A DNA stretch of 45,570 nt from Cycloclasticus sp. symbiont of Poecilosclerida sp. M (GTDB lineage Bacteria; Pseudomonadota; Gammaproteobacteria; Methylococcales; Cycloclasticaceae): positions 1 to 45,570 of the forward strand of contig LWTN01000235.1 in assembly GCA_002101225.1 (NCBI GenBank), in the 5' to 3' direction. The notes under the pieces were generated by a model. The model was not told the origin of the DNA and ran no database searches. It saw only the letters and a list, made by a program, of their open reading frames with translations. Below are positions 36,177 through 44,906 of this stretch, piece after piece (positions within the stretch are counted from its first letter, which is position 1; every line of letters begins with the position of its first letter). The translations under genes and the position numbers were made by a program.

Positions 36177-36989
36177 ATGGATAACGCAACAGAAAAACTA
36201 AGTTCTACAGGGCAAAGGCTTGCCTTGGTGGGTGGAAAGCCGTTTCAAGAATTGCCAGAGGATTTATATATTCCGCCAGGCGCGCTTGAGGTTTTTTTAG
36301 AAACTTTTGAAGGACCGTTAGATTTGCTGCTGTATCTCATTAAGCATCAAAACATCAATATTTTAGATATACCCGTTTTAAAGGTAACTGAGCAATACAT
36401 CCAATACATCGAGATGATGCAGAATTTACGCATGGAGCTGGCAGCAGAGTACCTTGTCATGGCGGCGATGTTAGCAGAGATAAAATCCAGAATGTTATTG
36501 CCGCGTCAAACGATTGAAGAAGTAGAAGAAGAGGATCCACGCTCAGAACTTATTCGGCGTTTACAGGAATACGAACGATTTAAGCAAGCAGCAGAAGGGA
36601 TTGATAAAATACCTCGCTTATATAGAGATAACTACAAAGTTACCGCCGAGCTGGTTGCGGATAAAATAACAAAGCCATTGCCGGAAATAGAACTGGATGC
36701 CGTGTTAATTGCTTTTCAAGACGTTTTAAAGCGTATGGAGAAATTTAGTCACCACCACATCCAGCGTGAACCTTTGTCGGTACGGGAAAGAATGTCACGC
36801 ATCTTAAGTCGTTTAAACGACGATGAAGAAAAGTTTTTGGCGTTCCATCAATTCTTCACGCTCGAAGAAGGCCGCTCTGGTGTAGTGGTTACTTTTTTAG
36901 CACTGCTTGAGCTGTGTAAAGAAGGCTTATTAGAAATCGTACAAGGCGAACCCTTGTCAGAATTATGGGTAAAACCCATCGTTGAATAG
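36177..36989 (+). CDS. scpA: Segregation and condensation protein A
   Basis: The 270-residue kleisin links the Smc dimer and ScpB in chromosome condensation. It shows the N-terminal FEGPLDLLLYLIKHQNINILDIPV block, VTEQYIQYIEMM, AAEYLVMAAMLAEIKSRMLLP, and a C-terminal winged helix with VTFLALLELCKEGLLEI. Length is normal. It starts six bases after ppnP, and scpB follows after five bases. Confidence 0.94.
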   Translation: MDNATEKLSSTGQRLALVGGKPFQELPEDLYIPPGALEVFLETFEGPLDLLLYLIKHQNINILDIPVLKVTEQYIQYIEMMQNLRMELAAEYLVMAAMLAEIKSRMLLPRQTIEEVEEEDPRSELIRRLQEYERFKQAAEGIDKIPRLYRDNYKVTAELVADKITKPLPEIELDAVLIAFQDVLKRMEKFSHHHIQREPLSVRERMSRILSRLNDDEEKFLAFHQFFTLEEGRSGVVVTFLALLELCKEGLLEIVQGEPLSELWVKPIVE

Positions 36990-36994
36990 GAATA

Positions 36995-37600
36995 ATGAAT
37001 ACAGAAATTAGTAATATTATTGAAGCATCTTTGTTTGCAGCGGGCGAATCGTTAACGGTAAACGAGTTGCAGAATTTGTTTTCAGTAGAAGACAGGCCTG
37101 ATAAGCGGCGGGTAAAAGAATGCTTGGAACAACTACAGCAAGACTACCAAGAAAAGCCGATTGAATTAATCGAGACGGCGAGCGGGTTTCGTTTTCAGGT
37201 AAGAACAAAATACGCAGATTGGGTGTCACGGTTATGGGAAGAAAAGCCCGTTAAATATGGCCGCGCTTTGTTAGAAACCTTAGCGATAATTGCCTATCAG
37301 CAACCTGCCACGCGTGGCGAGATTGAAGAAATTCGCGGCGTGAGTGTTAGCACAAATGTTATTCGAACTTTGCTCGAACGAGAATGGGTGAATGTTATTG
37401 GGCATAAAGAAGTACCCGGAAAGCCTGCCTTATATGCAACTACCAAAGAGTTCTTAGATTACTTTAGTTTACAAACATTGGCTGAATTACCGCCATTAGC
37501 AACCTTACAAAACATTGATATTTTAAAGGCCACGGATATTCAATTGAAACTTGGCGAGGAAGCGGTTGAGCCAGAGGGGGCAACTAATGAAGAAGAATAG
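36995..37600 (+). CDS. scpB: Segregation and condensation protein B
   Basis: The 201-residue ScpB has two winged-helix domains: IIEASLFAAGESLTVNELQ near the N-terminus, and ALLETLAIIAYQQPATRGEIEEIRGV in the second domain. It binds ScpA in the condensin-like complex. Its stop codon lies 14 bases inside rluB, so the two are translationally coupled. The usual scpA-scpB-rluB order is kept. Confidence 0.94.
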   Translation: MNTEISNIIEASLFAAGESLTVNELQNLFSVEDRPDKRRVKECLEQLQQDYQEKPIELIETASGFRFQVRTKYADWVSRLWEEKPVKYGRALLETLAIIAYQQPATRGEIEEIRGVSVSTNVIRTLLEREWVNVIGHKEVPGKPALYATTKEFLDYFSLQTLAELPPLATLQNIDILKATDIQLKLGEEAVEPEGATNEEE

Positions 37601-38381
37601 AGTAAACCCGCGCCAAGTAAGTGCCAGAAAAAAACCCACAGAAATAAAACCGGAGCGTATCCAAAAATTATTAGCCCAAGCGGGTTTGGGTTCTCGGCGT
37701 GAAATTGAGAGGTGGATTGTTGACGGGAGTATATCTGTGAATGGAGCAACCGCAAGTTTGGGTGACAAGATTACCGTGCGCGAGGTGGTAAAACTGCGCG
37801 GGCGAATCGTAAAGCTTGCGGATAAGTTGCAACGCATGGATACAAAGGTTTTGATTTACCATAAGCCAGCTGGCGAAATAGTAAGCCGAAAAGACCCTGA
37901 AGGACGCCCAACCGTTTTTAAAAAATTACCTAAGTTGGCTGCTGGCCGTTGGGTTGCGGTAGGCCGCTTGGATATTAATACCCAAGGCTTGTTAATGTTT
38001 ACAAACGACGGTGATTTAGCCAATAAATTAATGCACCCATCGCAGCAAATTGACCGTGAATACGCTGTAAGGGTGATGGGAAATATTACATCAGAGACGG
38101 CCGAAACTTTGGTGAATGGCGTTGACCTGGAAGATGGCCGAGCTCGATTTGAAGACGTGCAAGAAGCTGGCGGAGAGGGCGTTAACCGTTGGTTTCATGT
38201 GGTCGTCGCGGAAGGGCGGAACCGTGTAGTGAGACGCTTATGGGAATCGCAAAACTGCAAAGTGAGTCGTTTGATTAGGGTACGCTATGGTTCGGTCTTT
38301 TTACCGCCGGGATTGCCTACAGGCCGTTTCGAGTTGTTGGATAAGAAGGGCTTAGAGGCTTTGAATGCCTTGTTGTCTTAG
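37587..38381 (+). CDS. rluB: 23S rRNA pseudouridine(2605) synthase RluB
   Basis: The 264-residue protein has an N-terminal S4 RNA-binding domain (RIQKLLAQAGLGSRREIERWI) and an RsuA/RluB catalytic domain with the nucleophilic aspartate in VGRLDINTQGLLMFTNDG (about Asp129). The family C-terminus EGRNRVVRRLWE is also present. It makes pseudouridine in 23S rRNA. I chose the ATG at 37587, preceded by AGGGGG, over the upstream in-frame TTG at 37551. It overlaps the end of scpB by 14 bases. Confidence 0.93.
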   Translation: MKKNRVNPRQVSARKKPTEIKPERIQKLLAQAGLGSRREIERWIVDGSISVNGATASLGDKITVREVVKLRGRIVKLADKLQRMDTKVLIYHKPAGEIVSRKDPEGRPTVFKKLPKLAAGRWVAVGRLDINTQGLLMFTNDGDLANKLMHPSQQIDREYAVRVMGNITSETAETLVNGVDLEDGRARFEDVQEAGGEGVNRWFHVVVAEGRNRVVRRLWESQNCKVSRLIRVRYGSVFLPPGLPTGRFELLDKKGLEALNALLS

Positions 38382-38408
38382 GGGCTCTTTATAGAGAGGC
38401 TTTTTTTA
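38381..38408. terminator. Likely terminator between rluB and the convergent sufT
   Basis: GGGGCTCT, a short loop and AGAGAGGC form an imperfect hairpin (one bulge), followed by seven T on the plus strand. It lies directly after the rluB stop and is only 20-odd bases from the sufT stop on the other strand, so it may serve both directions. Confidence 0.5.
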
Positions 38409-38954
38409 TATCATGCCCAGTTGTAGTTTTGCCGCTTCAGACATCATATGTTGGTTCCAAGGTGGGTCTAGGACCACTTCAACTTCAACCGACTCAACGC
38501 CTTCCATGCGCTTAAGGCCCGACTCAATATCTGCTTGGATTACCGGGCCCATGCCACAGCCAGGTGCGGTTAAGGTCATTTTAATATGCACGTGACTCAA
38601 GCCGTCGGTTAATGGGCGAACCGCGCAGTCATAAATTAAACCGAGGTCGACCACGTTAACGGGTATTTCTGGGTCATACACGGTGCGCATAAAGTCCCAC
38701 GCAGCTTTTCTGATGGATTCTGGATCGGTACCTGTTTCGTAGGCGTGAATGACTTCGACTTCTTTACCGAGTGCATCAGCATCTATGGCTGAGATTCTAG
38801 CGATAACCCCAGATTCATTAGTAACAGTATAGGTGCCTCCAAGCGACTGCATAATCGTGACGACCTCATCTTTTTTTAAAGTAGTGTGTATACCGTCAGG
38901 AACGATAATGGCGTTGACGTCTCTGGTTAGCGCGATGCTTTCTTGTTCGGGCAT
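38406..38954 (-). CDS. sufT: Iron-sulfur cluster assembly protein SufT
   Basis: The 182-residue protein belongs to the DUF59/MIP18 family. Its C-terminal two-thirds carries the signature YDPEIPVNVVDLGLIY, MTLTAPGCGMGPVI (conserved Cys133) and VVLDPPWNQHMMSEAAK, with an N-terminal extension typical of SufT. It takes part in maturation of Fe-S proteins. It stands alone here rather than with suf or isc genes and is convergent with rluB. Start ATG at 38954. Confidence 0.9.
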   Translation of the reverse strand: MPEQESIALTRDVNAIIVPDGIHTTLKKDEVVTIMQSLGGTYTVTNESGVIARISAIDADALGKEVEVIHAYETGTDPESIRKAAWDFMRTVYDPEIPVNVVDLGLIYDCAVRPLTDGLSHVHIKMTLTAPGCGMGPVIQADIESGLKRMEGVESVEVEVVLDPPWNQHMMSEAAKLQLGMI

Positions 38955-39106
38955 TTGGTTCTATGATTTTGACTGTATAGAAAGAAATAATACCTCAATT
39001 TGTTTAAGAAAAGCTAAGCCTGTACGATATTCATACGATTAAGTCTGCGAGCGCATAAAACTGTGCTTGTTAGGCGCTTAGAAACTTTCACTAGAAAAGG
39101 TTAAAG

Positions 39107-40429
39107 ATGGCAAAGGGAAAGGCAGCAATTATAGTACGCATTGAAGGTTTTTTGTGGCCCGAAGAGGCTCAACAATCAAAGCAGCCATTGGCCTTATTAA
39201 AAGTGCTGCGTATTATCTATGCCACTATGCTTGATTTGGTCGGTGGCGAACTCAGTTTGCGGGCCATGAGCCTTGTGTACACGACGTTGTTATCACTGGT
39301 GCCATTACTTGCGTTGAGTTTTTCTGTGCTAAAAGCGATGGGTGCGCACAATGAAATAGAACCCTTTCTTTTTCAATTTCTAGAACCGCTTGGCCAACAG
39401 GGAATACAGATTGGCGAGAACATTATTGGCTTTATTGACAATATAAAAGTAGGTGTGCTGGGTTCAGTCGGCTTGGGGTTATTGATTTATACCGTGCTAT
39501 CACTTGTACAAAAAATAGAGAATGCTTTTAACGTAATCTGGCAGGTAGAAGCCACGCGCAGTATTGGCGAGCGTTTTAGTAGTTACTTAAGCGTTATTTT
39601 AATCGGGCCTGTATTGATAGTGTCTGCTTTGGGAATGACGGCCAGCATGATGAACTCGTCCTTTGTTCAATACTTTATGGATATCGGGCCGTTCGGTAGT
39701 TTGATTTTGCTTGCGACAAAAATGCTGCCTTACTTAATGGTGATGGGCGTGTTTGCATTTATTTATATGTTTGTACCTAACACTAAGGTACGGATTGTTC
39801 CTGCTTTAGTGGGTGCGGTTATTGCAGGGTTCTTATGGGAAACATCGGGCTTGTTATTCGCAACCTTTGTGGTCAACTCCACTAAATATACGGCTATCTA
39901 TTCAAGCTTTGCGGTCATTATCATGCTGTTGATTTGGCTTTATATTAGCTGGTTGATTTTATTACTCGGTTCAAATCTTGCGTTCTATATTCAAAACCCA
40001 TCTTCCATTCGTGGTGCAAGAGAAGGGTTTGAAATTAGCAATCGCGTAAAAGAACGTATCGCCTTATTGCTTATTCAATTGGTCGGGACGCGTCATTATC
40101 ATGGCCAAGAGCCGTACACGCTGGCCGATTTAGTCGAAAAAACGAGCCTTTCTAGCCGTGTGGTTTTGTACGTGCTAAATAAACTGTTGGCAAAAGATTT
40201 ATTGCTTAAAGGCGGGGATGACTCAGAAGCTTATGTTCCAGCTAAGGCTATAGAAAGCACCACGCTAGCAGAGGTGGTCATTGCGGCGCGTTCAGCCGAA
40301 GAAGAGCATTATTTACAAGCGGGTTCTATTGTTCTACCTGTGGAATTGCAAACTCTTACTGGTTTAATGGATGATTCATTATCTAAGGTAATGGCTGGAA
40401 AAGTCGTGAGTGACTTGGTTGATAAATAA
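39107..40429 (+). CDS. YihY-family inner membrane protein
   Basis: The 440-residue protein has the YihY/virulence-factor-BrkB membrane domain (about 50-300, six helices) with SLRAMSLVYTTLLSLVPLLAL, IENAFNVIWQVE, and SSFAVIIMLLIWLYISWLILLLGSNL. A soluble C-terminal tail of about 140 residues includes a winged-helix-like segment (TLADLVEKTSLSSRVVLYVLNKLL). Family function is uncertain; it was once misnamed ribonuclease BN. The ATG at 39107 follows AAAGGTTAAAG. It is divergent from sufT. Confidence 0.9.
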   Translation: MAKGKAAIIVRIEGFLWPEEAQQSKQPLALLKVLRIIYATMLDLVGGELSLRAMSLVYTTLLSLVPLLALSFSVLKAMGAHNEIEPFLFQFLEPLGQQGIQIGENIIGFIDNIKVGVLGSVGLGLLIYTVLSLVQKIENAFNVIWQVEATRSIGERFSSYLSVILIGPVLIVSALGMTASMMNSSFVQYFMDIGPFGSLILLATKMLPYLMVMGVFAFIYMFVPNTKVRIVPALVGAVIAGFLWETSGLLFATFVVNSTKYTAIYSSFAVIIMLLIWLYISWLILLLGSNLAFYIQNPSSIRGAREGFEISNRVKERIALLLIQLVGTRHYHGQEPYTLADLVEKTSLSSRVVLYVLNKLLAKDLLLKGGDDSEAYVPAKAIESTTLAEVVIAARSAEEEHYLQAGSIVLPVELQTLTGLMDDSLSKVMAGKVVSDLVDK

Positions 40430-40514
40430 GTAACGATAAAACAAGGCAGACGCGCCCAGTGTCATGCGATAAAATTACAATTTGTCATCTTAAATAAGTC
40501 AGTTGCCCGCGAAC

Positions 40515-42194
40515 ATGAACGATTCAAGCACAGAACCACAATCCACTAATTTCATACGCAGCATTATCGACGCTGATTTAGCATCAGGAAAGCATAAAAA
40601 AGTTATTACTCGTTTCCCGCCAGAGCCTAATGGTTATTTACATATTGGGCATGCAAAGTCTATTTGTTTAAATTTCGGCATCGCACAAGACTATCCTAGC
40701 GCCGTATGCCACCTTCGTTTTGATGATACAAACCCCGGTAAAGAAAAAAGTGAATATATCGATGCGATTAAAGAAGACGTTCGCTGGTTGGGTTTTAGCT
40801 GGGATGATAATTCACACCACACCTCCGATTATTTTGATCAACTATATGCTTACGCGGTTCAGCTCGTAAAGCAAGATAAGGCTTATGTCGATAGCCTCTC
40901 AGCTGCGGATACTAAAGCCTATCGTGGAAATTTAACGGAACCGGGTATAGATAGCCCTTTCAGAGGTCGATCTATTGAAGAAAATATCGACTTGCTTGAG
41001 CGAATGAAAACCGGTGAGTTTGCCGAAGGAGAGCACGTGTTACGCGCCAAAATTGATATGGCGGCGCCGAATATGAATATGCGTGACCCGGCAATTTATC
41101 GGATAAAGCATATGGCGCACCCGATGACTGGCGATAAATGGCATATTTACCCGATGTACGATTTTGCACACTGCGTGTCGGATGCGATTGAAGGTATTAC
41201 GCACTCGCTTTGTACACTAGAATTTGAAGACCATCGACCATTGTACGACTGGTTTTTAGACGAATTAAAAACACCGGCGCATCCTCAGCAAATTGAGTTT
41301 TCACGCTTAAATCTCGACTATACGGTGATGAGTAAGCGTAAGTTGTACGAGTTGGTTGAAGACGGCCATGTGCACGGCTGGAATGATCCTCGGTTACCCA
41401 CGTTGAGTGGTATGCGTAGGCGCGGTTATACGGCAAATGCAATACGCGATTTTTGCTCGCGTATTGGAGTGACGAAAAAAGATAATATTATTGAAATGAG
41501 CGTGCTGGAAAATTCATTGCGCGAGGATTTGAATAGTGTGGCACCCAGAGCACTTGCGGTACTCGACCCGATTAAGCTTATTATCGACAACTATCCAGAA
41601 GATCAAGAAGAAACCTTGGCAGGGGTTAACCATCCTAAAAATCCAGACGCGGGCACGCGCGATATTCCTTTCTCGAAAACGCTGTATATCGAACTTAGCG
41701 ACTATATGGATGACGCACCTAAAAAATTCTTTCGGTTAACGGTTGGGCGCGAAGTTAGGTTGCGGTTTGCTTACTATGTAACCTGCACCCACGTCGTAAA
41801 AGATGATAGTGGAAACGTTACCGAGGTGCATTGTCGCTACGACCCAGAAACGCGTGGCGGCAAATCAGAAGATGGCCGAAAGGTAAAAGGCACGATTCAT
41901 TGGGTGTCTGCACAGCACGCCGTTACAGCAGAAGTTAGGTTATATGACCGCTTGTTTACCATTCCAGCGCCAGTGGCAGAAAAAGAGCGAGACTTTAAAG
42001 AGTTTATCAATATCGATTCTGCTCAAGTGCTGGCAAACTGCCAGTTAGAAGCGTCTTTATTAAACGCAAATACAACAGCGTATCAGTTTGAGCGCCAAGG
42101 CTATTTTTGCCTAGACAGCGTCGACTCAAAACCTGGTTCATTGGTATTTAATAGAATTGTCACGTTGCGCGACTCTTGGGCTAAAAAGAAGTAG
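40515..42194 (+). CDS. glnS: Glutamine--tRNA ligase
   Basis: The 559-residue class I synthetase charges tRNA-Gln. The HIGH motif is in [18 protein letters not shown] (about 43-46), the KMSKS equivalent is VMSKRK (about 271-276), [15 protein letters not shown] is conserved, and the C-terminal anticodon-binding beta barrels follow. Length matches E. coli GlnRS (554). A TTG at 40503 is in frame, but the ATG at 40515 gives the N-terminus expected of Pseudomonas-like enzymes. No clear ribosome-binding site precedes it. A 238-base gap with no gene follows. Confidence 0.96.
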   Translation: MNDSSTEPQSTNFIRSIIDADLASGKHKKVITRFPPEPNGYLHIGHAKSICLNFGIAQDYPSAVCHLRFDDTNPGKEKSEYIDAIKEDVRWLGFSWDDNSHHTSDYFDQLYAYAVQLVKQDKAYVDSLSAADTKAYRGNLTEPGIDSPFRGRSIEENIDLLERMKTGEFAEGEHVLRAKIDMAAPNMNMRDPAIYRIKHMAHPMTGDKWHIYPMYDFAHCVSDAIEGITHSLCTLEFEDHRPLYDWFLDELKTPAHPQQIEFSRLNLDYTVMSKRKLYELVEDGHVHGWNDPRLPTLSGMRRRGYTANAIRDFCSRIGVTKKDNIIEMSVLENSLREDLNSVAPRALAVLDPIKLIIDNYPEDQEETLAGVNHPKNPDAGTRDIPFSKTLYIELSDYMDDAPKKFFRLTVGREVRLRFAYYVTCTHVVKDDSGNVTEVHCRYDPETRGGKSEDGRKVKGTIHWVSAQHAVTAEVRLYDRLFTIPAPVAEKERDFKEFINIDSAQVLANCQLEASLLNANTTAYQFERQGYFCLDSVDSKPGSLVFNRIVTLRDSWAKKK

Positions 42195-42432
42195 AACGCT
42201 CTGCAACTGGAGCTTCTAAAGTTCTTGAACGCAGATGAGTTATGAGAGCCTGGGCGCAAATCTTATGATGGTGTCTTAAACCGCTTGAGTTTGGGTATAA
42301 AACTTTAAAAACAGCCTTTCAGTCTTAACTTTCTAGAATGTTTTAAAAGGATGTTTAAACTCTATTTAAAGAAGGTACTGCACAATGTTTCTCGGAACCC
42401 GCTAAGCGTTTAAAGCGTTAAATAAAACCTGT

Positions 42433-43305
42433 TCACTTGCTTTCAGCAAAAAGTTGTGGCGTCACCATTCTATGAAAGCCACTAAACGGTGTTGAGTTCG
42501 TGGCTTTGGGTAATGGGAAAACGGCCGTGTTTCCTTGAGACGATGCCCCATCAATACGAATAATGGTTCCGCTTACGTAGCTGGCAGAATCGCTGAGTAG
42601 AAAGCATATAGAGGAGCTAATCTCGGATTCATTTCCCATTCGTCCCAGAGGCACAGCGTCTTTAAGTGTTTTTAGAACCGCTTTGAATTCAGGGCCATAG
42701 GTATCCATGCCGCTCGACATAATCCAACCAGGCGCAACGGCATTAACGCGAACGTTAGCATGCCCCCATTCGTATGCAGCTGTTTGAGTGAAATTAGCCA
42801 TGCCTGCACGCGCTGCACCTGAGTGGCCCATGCCTGGCATGCCGCCCCACATATCGGCAACGATGTTAACGATGCAGCCCCCGCGTTTGGACATAGACTG
42901 TTTATAGACTTCACGAGCCATTAAAAACCCACCTGTTAGATTGGTGTTCACCACAGCGGTCCAGCCGTTATTACTGATGTTCTCAAGGGGAGAGGGGAAC
43001 TGCCCGCCTGCATTATTAACTAGGCCATAAATTTCGCCGTGCTTAGCTATAAACGTTGCCACCAGCTTTGTTACTGATTGCTCGTCGCGTATATCGCAGC
43101 TACCTATGTCACAAGAGCCGCCATCTTCAATAATTTCATCGCGAACGGTTCTGAGTTTTTCTATTTTTCGACCAACTAACAAAACATTTGCGCCTAAAGA
43201 TGCAAGCTCGTGTGCATTGCAACGGCCAAAGCCACTGCCAGCTCCGGTAACAATAATATTGCGGTTGTTGAATAAGCCTGGACGTAAATCTGATTGGTAT
43301 CCCAT
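42433..43305 (-). CDS. SDR-family oxidoreductase, trans-2-enoyl-CoA reductase-like
   Basis: The 290-residue protein has the Rossmann TGAGSGFG motif near residue 21, NNAGGQFPSP, and a C-terminal HSGAARAGMANFTQTAAYEWG segment. That segment is close to peroxisomal trans-2-enoyl-CoA reductase (PECR) and 2,4-dienoyl-CoA reductases, in which the usual SDR YxxxK pair is displaced. Here the Tyr and the Lys of the pair are both absent (GHSGAAR). I infer an NADPH-dependent enoyl- or dienoyl-CoA reductase auxiliary to beta-oxidation, with moderate certainty. It is the last gene of a leftward operon, 33 bases after the crotonase. Confidence 0.8.
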   Translation of the reverse strand: MGYQSDLRPGLFNNRNIIVTGAGSGFGRCNAHELASLGANVLLVGRKIEKLRTVRDEIIEDGGSCDIGSCDIRDEQSVTKLVATFIAKHGEIYGLVNNAGGQFPSPLENISNNGWTAVVNTNLTGGFLMAREVYKQSMSKRGGCIVNIVADMWGGMPGMGHSGAARAGMANFTQTAAYEWGHANVRVNAVAPGWIMSSGMDTYGPEFKAVLKTLKDAVPLGRMGNESEISSSICFLLSDSASYVSGTIIRIDGASSQGNTAVFPLPKATNSTPFSGFHRMVTPQLFAESK

Positions 43306-43338
43306 ACCTAGAATCCTCTATAAATGGTTGTGCGAAGG

Positions 43339-44100
43339 TTACTTCGACTTGTTCAAGAATGCACTCATCATGTTTTTTGCATCTTCGGTATCAAATAATG
43401 GAATAAACGTTTCACGTTCAAACACTAAACCTTCTTCCAATGTTGTGTTTATGGCTTTATTTACACAGGCCTTGCCTGCTCTAACCGCTAAGGGAGCTCT
43501 GCCGGCAAGTTCCCTCGCCAATTGAATGGTCTCAGCCTCAATCTCAGCAGGGTCAATAACACGGCTAACGATGCCACGTTGCAAAGCTTCTTCCGCCAAC
43601 ATGGTGCGCCCATTCATAACCATTTCCATCGCTAACGATTTACCTACAATTCTAGCGACGCGCTGCGTACCACCGGCGCCTGGAATTACACCTAGGTTAA
43701 CCTCAGGTAATGCAAACTTAGCGCCCTTGGCAGCAAGCAGAATGTCACATTGTAGTGCCAGCTCAAAGCCGCCACCCAAAGCCATGCCGGAGACGGCGCA
43801 TACTGTGGGTTTGCTGAAGGTTGAGATAGCTCTCCACCCTGTTGATGCCTCGACCATTTCGAGCATTTCTTGGCCATTTAGACCGACCATCTCGGCGATA
43901 TCGGCACCCGCGGCAAATGCTTTTTCAGAGCCTGTAATAATCACGGCGCCTATGGCATCATCATCTTCGAAGTGTTCAAGAGCCGTGCCTAGTTCGGTTA
44001 ATAATGTCGAGTTAAGCGCATTATATTGGCGTGGCCTATTCAGTCTAATTAAAGCAACACCCTTTGCAGGCATTTCTATTAATAGTGTTTCAAAACTCAT
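43339..44100 (-). CDS. Enoyl-CoA hydratase
   Basis: The 253-residue crotonase has the standard active site. Both catalytic glutamates are present, one in GGGFELALQCD and one in FALPEVNLGVIPGAGGTQRV, and the oxyanion loop is FAAGADIAEM. It should hydrate trans-2-enoyl-CoA to (S)-3-hydroxyacyl-CoA. It lies between the HSD10-type dehydrogenase gene (9 bases upstream on the transcript) and the PECR-like reductase gene. It differs clearly from the crotonase at 303-1100, which lacks the glutamates. Confidence 0.93.
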   Translation of the reverse strand: MSFETLLIEMPAKGVALIRLNRPRQYNALNSTLLTELGTALEHFEDDDAIGAVIITGSEKAFAAGADIAEMVGLNGQEMLEMVEASTGWRAISTFSKPTVCAVSGMALGGGFELALQCDILLAAKGAKFALPEVNLGVIPGAGGTQRVARIVGKSLAMEMVMNGRTMLAEEALQRGIVSRVIDPAEIEAETIQLARELAGRAPLAVRAGKACVNKAINTTLEEGLVFERETFIPLFDTEDAKNMMSAFLNKSK

Positions 44101-44109
44101 ATCAGCACC

Positions 44110-44870
44110 TTATTTTGCGGCCATGCGAATAGCGCCATCAAGACGAACAACTTCACCATTAAGTATAACGTTGTCAATCATATGGCCTGCGAGGGCAGCG
44201 TATTCAGACGGCTTACCTAAACGTGGTGGGAAGGGCACTTGTTGGCCTAATGATATGCGGGCTTCTTCGGGCAAACCAGCAAGCATTGGTGTTTCAAAAA
44301 TACCTGGAGCGATGGTGTTAACACGAATACCATAGCGAGCAAGCTCCCTTGCAATAGGTAATACCATGTCTACCACACCAGATTTTGAAGCAGAGTAACT
44401 GGCTTGACCAATTTGTCCATCAAACGCGGCTACAGATGCGGTGTTAATGATAATGCCGCGTTCGCCGTCATCTGTCGGATCATTGCTTGAGCGGCTAGAC
44501 GGATTACGTTAAACGTGCCAACCAAATTGACGTTAATGGCCCGTGCAAATAAATCTAGTGGGTGTGGGTTGCCATCTCTATCGAGAACTTTAGCAATTAC
44601 TGCAATACCTGCTGCGTTAATTACACCGTGTACGCCGGTGAAGTCTTTTTTAGCCACATCAATTGCAGCTATTACGCCAGCTTCTGATGTTACATCTGTT
44701 TTAACAAAGCGGCTTTTAGCGCCGAGTTCGGCTTCTTTAGCTTTGCCAGTCTCTTCGTTTACATCAAGAATGACGACGTTTGCGCCTTTGTTAACTAACA
44801 TCGATGCAGTTGCACCGCCTAAACCTGAGCTACCACCGGTAACTAAAAAAGTTCTGTTTTCGTAATTCAT
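44110..44870 (-). pseudogene. 3-hydroxyacyl-CoA dehydrogenase, SDR type (HSD10-like), broken by frameshift
   Basis: From the ATG at 44870 the frame gives TGGSSGLGGATA (NAD site), TDVTSEAGV, INAAGIAV and [11 protein letters not shown], then shifts at about 44481-44490 and stops at 44430 after 146 residues. The next frame restores the conserved continuation [10 protein letters not shown], then [11 protein letters not shown], the active-site Tyr/Lys in YSASKSG, and [11 protein letters not shown] to a stop at 44110. The whole would be 256 residues, the usual HSD10-family length. All catalytic residues lie after the break, so the 146-residue product would be inactive. A sequencing or assembly error is possible. 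Position in a thiolase/crotonase operon supports a beta-oxidation role. Confidence 0.85.
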
Positions 44871-44906
44871 TATGTTTCCTTAATTTAAATAGTTTGAATG
44901 TCTATG

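Noticed and set aside
42195-42432. Gene or structured RNA between glnS and the SDR gene
   Set aside because: No coding frame with a start and ribosome-binding site, no tRNA-like fold, and only short A/T-rich repeats (aagcgtt twice) were visible.
43526-44335. Long plus-strand open frame of 269 codons opposite the crotonase and dehydrogenase genes
   Set aside because: It is the mirror of well-supported minus-strand genes, is Ser/Pro/Ala-rich as antisense frames often are, and matches no family.
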